Part shown: positions 55,740 through 64,000 of the stretch, piece after piece
Layout of the letters: every line of letters starts with the position of its first letter
Numbering within the stretch: the stretch's first letter is position 1
NCBI GenBank assembly: GCA_916048095.2
Contig: OU696595.1
Location: 6,203,165-6,267,164, forward strand
Direction of reading: 5' to 3'
Origin: Sacculina carcini
Lineage: Eukaryota > Arthropoda > Thecostraca > Sacculinidae
Length of the DNA: 64,000 bases
Notes under the pieces: model-generated
Told to the model about the DNA's origin: nothing
The model's input: only the letters and a program-made list of their open reading frames with translations
Databases searched by the model: none
Made by a program: the position numbers and the translations under genes

Positions 55740-58150
55740 AGGGTACACTTAGTTAACACTTAGGGCACACTTAGGTAACACTTAGGTAACACTTAGGGCA
55801 CACTTAGGTAACACTTAGGGCACACTTAGGTAACACTTATGTAACACTTAGGTAACACTTAGGTAACACTTAGGTAACACTTAGGGTACACTTAGGTAAC
55901 ACTTAGGGTACGCTTAGGTAACACTTAGGTAACACTTAGTTAACACTTAGGGCACACTTAGGTAACACTTAGGGCACACTTAGGTAACACTTATGTAACA
56001 CTTAGGTAACATTTATGTAACACTTAGGTAACACTTAGGTAACACTTAGGTAACACTTAGGTAACACTTAGGGCACACTTAGGTAACACTTAGGGCACAC
56101 TTAGGGCACACTTAGGTAACACTTAGGGCACACTTAGGTAACATTTAGGTAACACTTAGGGCACACTTAGGCAACACTTAGGTAACACTTAGGGCACACT
56201 TAGGTAACACTTAGGGCACACTTAGGGCACACTTAGGGCACACTTAGGGCACACTTAGGTAACACTTAGGGCACACTTAGGTAACACTTAGGGCACACTT
56301 AGGTAACACTTAGGGCACACTTAGGTAACACTTAGGGCACACTTAGGTAACACTTAGGTAACACTTGAGGCACACTTAGTTAACACTTAGGTAACACTTA
56401 GGTAACACTTAGGGCACACTTAGGCAACACTTAGGGCACACTTAGGTAACACTTAGGGCACACTTAGGTAACACTTAGGGCACACTTAGGGTACACTTAG
56501 GTAACACTTAGGGTACACTTAGGTAACACTTAGGGTACGCTTAGGTAACACTTAGGTAACACTTAGTTAACACTTAGGGCACACTTAGGTAACACTTAGG
56601 TAACACTTAGGGCACACTTAGGTAACACTTAGGGCACACTTAGGTAACACTTATGTAACACTTAGGTAACATTTATGTAACACTTAGGTAACACTTAGGT
56701 AACACTTAGGTAACACTTAGGACACACTTAGGTAACACTTAGGTAACACTTAGGTAACACTTAGGGCACACTTAGGGCACACTTAGGTAACACTTAGGTA
56801 ACACTTAGGGCACACTTAGGTAACACTTAGGGCACACTTAGGTAACACTTAGGTAACACTTAGGTAACACTTAGGTAACACTTAGGGTACACTTAGTTAA
56901 CACTTAGGGCACACTTAGGTAACACTTAGGTAACACTTAGGGCACACTTAGGTAACACTTAGGGCACACTTAGGTAACACTTATGTAACACTTAGGTAAC
57001 ACTTAGGTAACACTTAGGTAACACTTAGGGTACACTTAGGTAACACTTAGGGTACGCTTAGGTAACACTTAGGTAACACTTAGTTAACACTTAGGGCACA
57101 CTTAGGTAACACTTAGGTAACACTTAGGTAACACTTAGGTAACACTTAGGGCACACTTAGGTAACACTTATGTAACACTTAGGTAACATTTATGTAACAC
57201 TTAGGTAACACTTAGGTAACACTTAGGTAACACTTAGGTAACACTTAGGGCACACTTAGGTAACACTTAGGGCACACTTAGGTAACACTTAGGTAACACT
57301 TAGGTAACACTTAGGGTACACTTAGGTAACACTTAGGGTACACTTAGATAACACTTAGGTAACACTTAGGGCACGCTTAGGTAACACTTAGGGCACACTT
57401 AGGTAACACTTAGGGCACACTTAGGTAACACTTAGGGCACACTTAGGTAACACTTAGGTAACACTTAGGTAACACTTAGGTAACACTTAGGGTACACTTA
57501 GTTAACACTTAGGGCACACTTATGTAACACTTAGGTAACACTTAGGGCACACTTAGGTAACACTTAGGGCACACTTAGGTAAAACTTAGGGAATACTTAG
57601 GTAACACTTAGGGCACACTTAGGGCATACTTAGGTAACACTTAGGTAACACTTAGGGCACACTTAGGTAACACTTAGGGCACACTTAGGTAACACTTAGG
57701 TAACACTTAGGGCACACTTAGGTAACACTTAGGGCACACTTAGGTAACACTTAGGTAACACTTAGGTAACACTTAGGGCACACTTAGGTAACACTTAGGT
57801 AACACTTAGGTAACACTTAGGTAACACTTAGGGCACACTTAGGTAACACTTAGGGCACACTTAGGTAACACTTAGGGCACACTTAGGTAACACTTAGGTA
57901 ACACTTAGGGCACACTTAGGTAACACTTATGTAACACTTAGGTAACACTTAGGTAACATTTATGTAACACTTAGGTAACACTTAGGGCACACTTAGGTAA
58001 CACTTAGGTAACACTTAGGGTACACTTAGGTAACACTTAGGTAACACTTAGGGCACGCTTAGGTAACACTTAGGGCACACTTAGGCAACACTTAGGTAAC
58101 ACTTAGGTAACACTTAGGGCACACTTAGGTAACACTTAGGGCACACTTAG
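55740..58150 (+). repeat. Distant duplicate of 21.97-24.42 kb (offset about 33.77 kb)
   Basis: The rare CATTTAGG unit (22,373 and 56,143), the GTACAC-GTACAC-GTACGC string (22,741 and 56,511) and TTAGATAAC (23,578 and 57,348) all lie 33,770 bp apart (3,070 monomers). GAATAC (23,832 and 57,591) gives 33,759 and CACGC (24,328 and 58,054) gives 33,726, so one and then three further monomers were lost on the right. In both places CATTTAGG sits in the same run of B and A units before CAACAC. Confidence 0.87.
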
Positions 58151-60075
58151 GTAACATTTATGTAACACTTAGGTAACACTTAGGTAACACTTAGGTAACA
58201 CTTAGGTAACACTTAGGTAACACTTAGGGCACACTTAGGTAACACTTAGGGCACACTTAGGGCACACTTAGGTAACATTTAGGTAACACTTAGGGCACAC
58301 TTAGGCAACACTTAGGTAACACTTAGGGCACACTTAGGTAACACTTAGGGTACGCTTAGGTAACACTTAGGTAACACTTAGTTAACACTTAGGGCACACT
58401 TAGGTAACACTTAGGTAACACTTAGGGCACACTTAGGTAACACTTAGGGCACACTTAGGTAACACTTATGTAACACTTAGGTAACATTTATGTAACACTT
58501 AGGTAACACTTAGGTAACACTTAGGTAACACTTAGGTAACACTTAGGTAACACTTAGGGCACACTTAGGTAACACTTAGGGCACACTTAGGGCACACTTA
58601 GGTAACACTTAGGTAACACTTAGGGCACACTTAGGCAACACTTAGGTAACACTTAGGGCACACTTAGGTAACACTTAGGGCACACTTAGGGCACACTTAG
58701 GGCACACTTAGGTAACACTTAGGGCACACTTAGGGCACACTTAGGGCACACTTAGGTAACACTTGGGTTACACTTAGGTAACACTTAGGGTACACTTAGG
58801 TAACACTTAGGTAACACTTAGGTAACACTTAGGACACACTTAGGTAACACTTAGGTAACACTTAGGTAACACTTAGGGCACACTTAGGGCACACTTAGGT
58901 AACACTTAGGTATCACTTAGGGCACACTTAGGTAACACTTAGGGCACACTTAGGTAACACTTAGGTAACACTTAGGTAACACTTAGGTAACACTTAGGGT
59001 ACACTTAGTTAACACTTAGGGCACACTTAGGTAACACTTAGGTAACACTTAGGGCACACTTAGGTAACACTTAGGGCACACTTAGGTAACACTTATGTAA
59101 CACTTAGGTAATACTTAGGTAACACTTAGGTAACACTTAGGGTACACTTAGGTAACACTTAGGGTACGCTTAGGTAACACTTAGGTAACACTTAGTTAAC
59201 ACTTAGGGCACACTTAGGTAACACTTAGGTAACACTTAGGGCACACTTAGGTAACACTTAGGGCACACTTAGGTAACATTTATGTAACACTTAGGTAACA
59301 CTTAGGTAACACTTAGGTAACACTTAGGTAACACTTAGGGCACACTTAGGTAACACTTAGGGCACACTTAGGTAACACTTAGGTAACACTTAGGTAACAC
59401 TTAGGGTACACTTAGGTAACACTTAGGGTACACTTAGATAACACTTAGGTAACACTTAGGGCACGCTTAGGTAACACTTAGGGCACACTTAGGTAACACT
59501 TAGGGCACACTTAGGTAACACTTAGGGCACACTTAGGTAACACTTAGGTAACACTTAGGTAACACTTAGGTAACACTTAGGGTACACTTAGTTAACACTT
59601 AGGGCACACTTATGTAACACTTAGGTAACACTTAGGGCACACTTAGGTAACACTTAGGGCACACTTAGGTAAAACTTAGGGAATACTTAGGTAACACTTA
59701 GGGCACACTTAGGGCATACTTAGGTAACACTTAGGTAACACTTAGGGCACACTTAGGTAACACTTAGGGCACACTTAGGTAACACTTAGGTAACACTTAG
59801 GGCACACTTAGGTAACACTTAGGGCACACTTAGGTAACACTTAGGTAACACTTAGGTAACACTTAGGGCACACTTAGGTAACACTTAGGTAACACTTAGG
59901 TAACACTTAGGTAACACTTAGGGCACACTTAGGTAACACTTAGGGCACACTTAGGTAACACTTAGGGCACACTTAGGTAACACTTAGGTAACACTTAGGG
60001 CACACTTAGGTAACACTTATGTAACACTTAGGTAACACTTAGGTAACATTTATGTAACACTTAGGTAACACTTAG
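57188..60075 (+). repeat. 2,090-bp offset pair
   Basis: About 57,188-57,985 matches about 59,278-60,075. CATTTATG lies at 57,188 and 59,278, TTAGATAAC at 57,348 and 59,438, GAATAC at 57,591 and 59,681, and the second CATTTATG at 57,958 and 60,048; the offset is 2,090 bp (190 monomers). To the left the offset of the GTACGC units is 2,112 bp (57,053 and 59,165), a change of two monomers. Confidence 0.87.
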
Positions 60076-62340
60076 GTAACACTTAGGTAACACTTAGGGT
60101 ACACTTAGTTAACACTTAGGGCACACTTAGGTAACACTTAGGTAACACTTAGGTAACACTTAGGTAACACTTAGGGCACACTTAGGGCACACTTAGGTAA
60201 CACTTAGGTATCACTTAGGGCACACTTAGGTAACACTTAGGGCACACTTAGGTAACACTTAGGTAACACTTAGGTAACACTTAGGTAACACTTAGGGTAC
60301 ACTTAGTTAACACTTAGGGCACACTTAGGTAACACTTAGGTAACACTTAGGGCACACTTAGGTAACACTTAGGGCACACTTAGGTAACACTTATGTAACA
60401 CTTAGGTAACACTTAGGTAACACTTAGGTAACACTTAGGGTACACTTAGGTAACACTTAGGGTACGCTTAGGTAACACTTAGGTAACACTTAGTTAACAC
60501 TTAGGGCACACTTAGGTAACACTTAGGGCACACTTAGGTAACACTTATGTAACACTTAGGTAACATTTATGTAACACTTAGGTAACACTTAGGTAACACT
60601 TAGGTAACACTTAGGTAACACTTAGGGCACACTTAGGTAACACTTAGGGCACACTTAGGGCACACTTAGGTAACACTTAGGGCACACTTAGGTAACATTT
60701 AGGTAACACTTAGGGCACACTTAGGCAACACTTAGGTAACACTTAGGGCACACTTAGGTAACACTTAGGGCACACTTAGGGCACACTTAGGGCACACTTA
60801 GGGCACACTTAGGTAACACTTAGGGCACACTTAGGTAACACTTAGGGCACACTTAGGTAACACTTAGGGCACACTTAGGTAACACTTAGGGCACACTTAG
60901 GTAACACTTAGGTAACACTTGAGGCACACTTAGTTAACACTTAGGTAACACTTAGGTAACACTTAGGGCACACTTAGGCAACACTTAGGGCACACTTAGG
61001 TAACACTTAGGGCACACTTAGGTAACACTTAGGGCACACTTAGGGTACACTTAGGTAACACTTAGGGTACACTTAGGTAACACTTAGGGTACGCTTAGGT
61101 AACACTTAGGTAACACTTAGTTAACACTTAGGGCACACTTAGGTAACACTTAGGTAACACTTAGGGCACACTTAGGTAACACTTAGGGCACACTTAGGTA
61201 ACACTTATGTAACACTTAGGTAACACTTAGGTAACACTTAGGTAACACTTAGGGTACACTTAGGTAACACTTAGGGTACGCTTAGGTAACACTTAGGTAA
61301 CACTTAGTTAACACTTAGGGCACACTTAGGTAACACTTAGGTAACACTTAGGGCACACTTAGGTAACACTTAGGGCACACTTAGGTAACATTTATGTAAC
61401 ACTTAGGTAACACTTAGGTAACACTTAGGGCACACTTAGGTAACACTTAGGGCACACTTAGGTAACACTTAGGTAACACTTAGGTAACACTTAGGGCACA
61501 CTTAGGTAACACTTAGGTAACACTTAGGTAACACTTAGGTAACACTTAGGGCACACTTAGGTAACACTTAGGGCACACTTAGGTAACACTTAGGGCACAC
61601 TTAGGTAACACTTAGGTAACACTTAGGGCACACTTAGGTAACACTTATGTAACACTTAGGTAACACTTAGGTAACATTTATGTAACACTTAGGTAACACT
61701 TAGGTAACACTTAGGTAACACTTAGGGTACACTTAGTTAACACTTAGGGCACACTTAGGTAACACTTAGGTAACACTTAGGTAACACTTAGGTAACACTT
61801 AGGGCACACTTAGGGCACACTTAGGTAACACTTAGGTATCACTTAGGGCACACTTAGGTAACACTTAGGGCACACTTAGGTAACACTTAGGTAACACTTA
61901 GGTAACACTTAGGTAACACTTAGGGTACACTTAGTTAACACTTAGGGCACACTTAGGTAACACTTAGGTAACACTTAGGGCACACTTAGGTAACACTTAG
62001 GGCACACTTAGGTAACACTTATGTAACACTTAGGTAACACTTAGGTAACACTTAGGTAACACTTAGGGTACACTTAGGTAACACTTAGGGTACGCTTAGG
62101 TAACACTTAGGTAACACTTAGTTAACACTTAGGGCACACTTAGGTAACACTTAGGGCACACTTAGGTAACACTTATGTAACACTTAGGTAACATTTATGT
62201 AACACTTAGGTAACACTTAGGTAACACTTAGGTAACACTTAGGTAACACTTAGGGCACACTTAGGTAACACTTAGGGCACACTTAGGGCACACTTAGGTA
62301 ACACTTAGGGCACACTTAGGTAACATTTAGGTAACACTTA
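58260..62340 (+). repeat. CATTTAGG-bearing block, three copies
   Basis: The rare unit CATTTAGG, with the core CACTTAGG changed by one base and without the usual TTATG, occurs near 58,276, 60,696 and 62,325, each time just after a BB-A-B-A or similar run and just before a CAACAC unit. Outside this area it is found near 22,373 and 56,143 only. It marks a sublineage of the repeat concentrated in the last 8 kb of the window, with one distant relative at 22 kb. Confidence 0.75.
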
Positions 62341-64000
62341 GGGCACACTTAGGCAACACTTAGGTAACACTTAGGGCACACTTAGGTAACACTTAGGGCA
62401 CACTTAGGGCACACTTAGGGCACACTTAGGGCACACTTAGGTAACACTTAGGGCACACTTAGGTAACACTTAGGGCACACTTAGGTAACACTTAGGGCAC
62501 ACTTAGGTAACACTTAGGGCACACTTAGGTAACACTTAGGTAACACTTGAGGCACACTTAGTTAACACTTAGGTAACACTTAGGTAACACTTAGGGCACA
62601 CTTAGGCAACACTTAGGGCACACTTAGGTAACACTTAGGGCACACTTAGGTAACACTTAGGGCACACTTAGGGTACACTTAGGTAACACTTAGGGTACAC
62701 TTAGGTAACACTTAGGGTACGCTTAGGTAACACTTAGGTAACACTTAGTTAACACTTAGGGCACACTTAGGTAACACTTAGGTAACACTTAGGGCACACT
62801 TAGGTAACACTTAGGGCACACTTAGGTAACACTTATGTAACACTTAGGTAACACTTAGGTAACACTTAGGTAACACTTAGGGTACACTTAGGTAACACTT
62901 AGGGTACGCTTAGGTAACACTTAGGTAACACTTAGTTAACACTTAGGGCACACTTAGGTAACACTTAGGTAACACTTAGGGCACACTTAGGTAACACTTA
63001 GGGCACACTTAGGTAACATTTATGTAACACTTAGGTAACACTTAGGTAACACTTAGGTAACACTTAGGTAACACTTAGGGCACACTTAGGTAACACTTAG
63101 GGCACACTTAGGTAACACTTAGGTAACACTTAGGTAACACTTAGGGTACACTTAGGTAACACTTAGGGTACACTTAGATAACACTTAGGTAACACTTAGG
63201 GCACGCTTAGGTAACACTTAGGGCACACTTAGGTAACACTTAGGGCACACTTAGGTAACACTTAGGGCACACTTAGGTAACACTTAGGTAACACTTAGGT
63301 AACACTTAGGTAACACTTAGGGTACACTTAGTTAACACTTAGGGCACACTTATGTAACACTTAGGTAACACTTAGGGCACACTTAGGTAACACTTAGGGC
63401 ACACTTAGGTAAAACTTAGGGAATACTTAGGTAACACTTAGGGCACACTTAGGGCATACTTAGGTAACACTTAGGTAACACTTAGGGCACACTTAGGTAA
63501 CACTTAGGGCACACTTAGGTAACACTTAGGTAACACTTAGGGCACACTTAGGTAACACTTAGGGCACACTTAGGTAACACTTAGGTAACACTTAGGTAAC
63601 ACTTAGGGCACACTTAGGTAACACTTAGGTAACACTTAGGTAACACTTAGGTAACACTTAGGGCACACTTAGGTAACACTTAGGGCACACTTAGGTAACA
63701 CTTAGGGCACACTTAGGTAACACTTAGGTAACACTTAGGGCACACTTAGGTAACACTTATGTAACACTTAGGTAACACTTAGGTAACATTTATGTAACAC
63801 TTAGGTAACACTTAGGTAACACTTAGGTAACACTTAGGGTACACTTAGTTAACACTTAGGGCACACTTAGGTAACACTTAGGTAACACTTAGGTAACACT
63901 TAGGTAACACTTAGGGCACACTTAGGGCACACTTAGGTAACACTTAGGTATCACTTAGGGCACACTTAGGTAACACTTAGGGCACACTTAGGTAACACTT
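58800..64000 (+). repeat. 3,740-bp repeat made of 1,628- and 2,112-bp steps
   Basis: About 59,150-60,260 matches about 62,890-64,000 at 3,740 bp (340 monomers): GTACGC 59,165 and 62,905, TTAGATAAC 59,438 and 63,178, GAATAC 59,681 and 63,421, CATTTATG 60,048 and 63,788, TATCAC 60,208 and 63,948. A third partial copy lies between them, 1,628 bp (148 monomers) from one and 2,112 bp (192 monomers) from the other: TATCAC at 61,836 and CATTTATG at 61,390 and 61,676. The right copy is cut by the window end, so the array continues beyond it. Confidence 0.87.

Larger units (their letters stand above)
1..64000 (+). repeat. 11-bp satellite array filling the window
   Basis: Head-to-tail 11-bp monomers of the form NNACACTTAGG cover the whole window in one orientation; read on the minus strand the unit is CCTAAGTGTNN. 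The two main forms are A (TAACACTTAGG) and B (GCACACTTAGG), which differ only in the first two bases. Minor forms carry GT, CA, AC or GA in that place, or a change in the core. No unique sequence, mobile element or inversion interrupts the array. Neither strand can code: TAG (+) and TAA (-) recur almost every monomer and so enter every frame about every 33 bp; the TTGAGG and CTCAGG variants still give TGA on one strand. The known class is satellite or minisatellite DNA. A centromeric, pericentromeric or subtelomeric site is inference, and the window shows no flank that would decide it. Confidence 0.99.

Noticed and set aside
1-64000. Protein-coding genes or a repetitive protein
   Set aside because: Because 11 is not a multiple of 3, the TAG (+) and TAA (-) present in almost every monomer enter all six frames about every 33 bp. 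The variants that remove one stop are isolated or bring another (TTGAGG and CTCAGG give TGA), so open stretches should not exceed about 30 codons.
1-64000. Canonical telomere
   Set aside because: TTAGG is never in direct tandem; it is always separated by NNACAC, and the 11-bp unit has HOR structure with internal landmarks, which telomerase-made repeats do not show. A telomere-derived origin remains open.
1-64000. CRISPR array
   Set aside because: The spacing is 11 bp with no unique spacers, and repeat and 'spacer' are the same sequence.
1-64000. Transposable element insertion or inverted segment
   Set aside because: CACTTAGG-type cores follow one another on the same strand throughout. I found no interruption longer than a monomer, no terminal inverted repeats and no target-site duplication.
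1-64000. Bacterial promoters or terminators
   Set aside because: TATGTA and TTAACA strings resemble -10 or -35 boxes but are by-products of the monomer repeated many times, with no genes nearby. No hairpin followed by a T-run is present.
1-64000. Source species such as a nematode or arthropod
   Set aside because: The telomere-like TTAGG/TTAGGC strings tempt such a call, but with no gene or flank in the window the resemblance is too short to support it.

Overview
The whole 64-kb window is one uninterrupted satellite array. Its monomer is 11 bp long and always lies in the same orientation, with the nearly invariant core ACACTTAGG preceded by a variable dinucleotide. About 5,800 monomers fill the window. 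I see no gene, RNA gene, transposon, unique spacer or inverted segment. Coding is blocked on both strands: the + strand has a TAG and the - strand a TAA in almost every monomer, and because 11 is not a multiple of 3 every frame meets one about every 33 bp. The sequence suggests heterochromatic satellite DNA of a eukaryote (centromeric, pericentromeric or subtelomeric), assembled from long reads. The species cannot be read from the sequence. The core contains TTAGG, the arthropod-type telomere repeat, and part of the TTAGGC/TTAGGG nematode and vertebrate types, but the array is not a canonical telomere.

Two monomers dominate: A (TAACACTTAGG) and B (GCACACTTAGG). Rarer types act as landmarks: GTACACTTAGG, GTACGCTTAGG, CAACACTTAGG, ACACACTTAGG (seen as TTAGGACAC), TATCACTTAGG, GAATACTTAGG, GCATACTTAGG, TAAAACTTAGG, and units altered in the core (TTATG, TTAGTTAAC, TTAGATAAC, TTGAGG, CTCAGG, TTGGGTTAC, CATTTATG, CACATAGG). 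Reading their order shows higher-order repeats (HORs) whose periods are all whole multiples of 11 bp. From left to right: a worn left margin (1 to about 1,056); a 6.37-kb HOR in two copies (1 to about 11,700) with a nested 880-bp duplication; a 2,662-bp HOR (10.57-15.89 kb); a 3,806-bp HOR (14.5-21.6 kb); a 5,577/5,588-bp offset pair (17.8-24.5 kb); a 1,980/1,991-bp pair (24.6-27.7 kb); a 3,784-bp HOR in three nearly exact copies (26.93-38.28 kb); small 198-209-bp and 770-bp tandem duplications (38-42.5 kb); a 4,730-bp offset pair and a 1,056-bp tandem pair (40.3-46.6 kb); a 4,092-bp HOR in two copies (47.1-55.3 kb); and 2,090-, 1,628- and 2,112-bp overlapping repeats to the right end.

Two longer relations cut across this order: about 17.8-22.1 kb matches 46.05-50.37 kb (offset 28,226-28,270 bp), and about 21.97-24.42 kb matches 55.74-58.15 kb (offset about 33.77 kb). 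From about 1.06 kb to the end every landmark I compared is separated by an exact multiple of 11 bp, so gains and losses there occur as whole monomers. This pattern fits repeated unequal exchange or replication-based amplification. Edges of the duplicated blocks were found by eye from landmarks and are good to about one to three monomers unless an exact offset is given.
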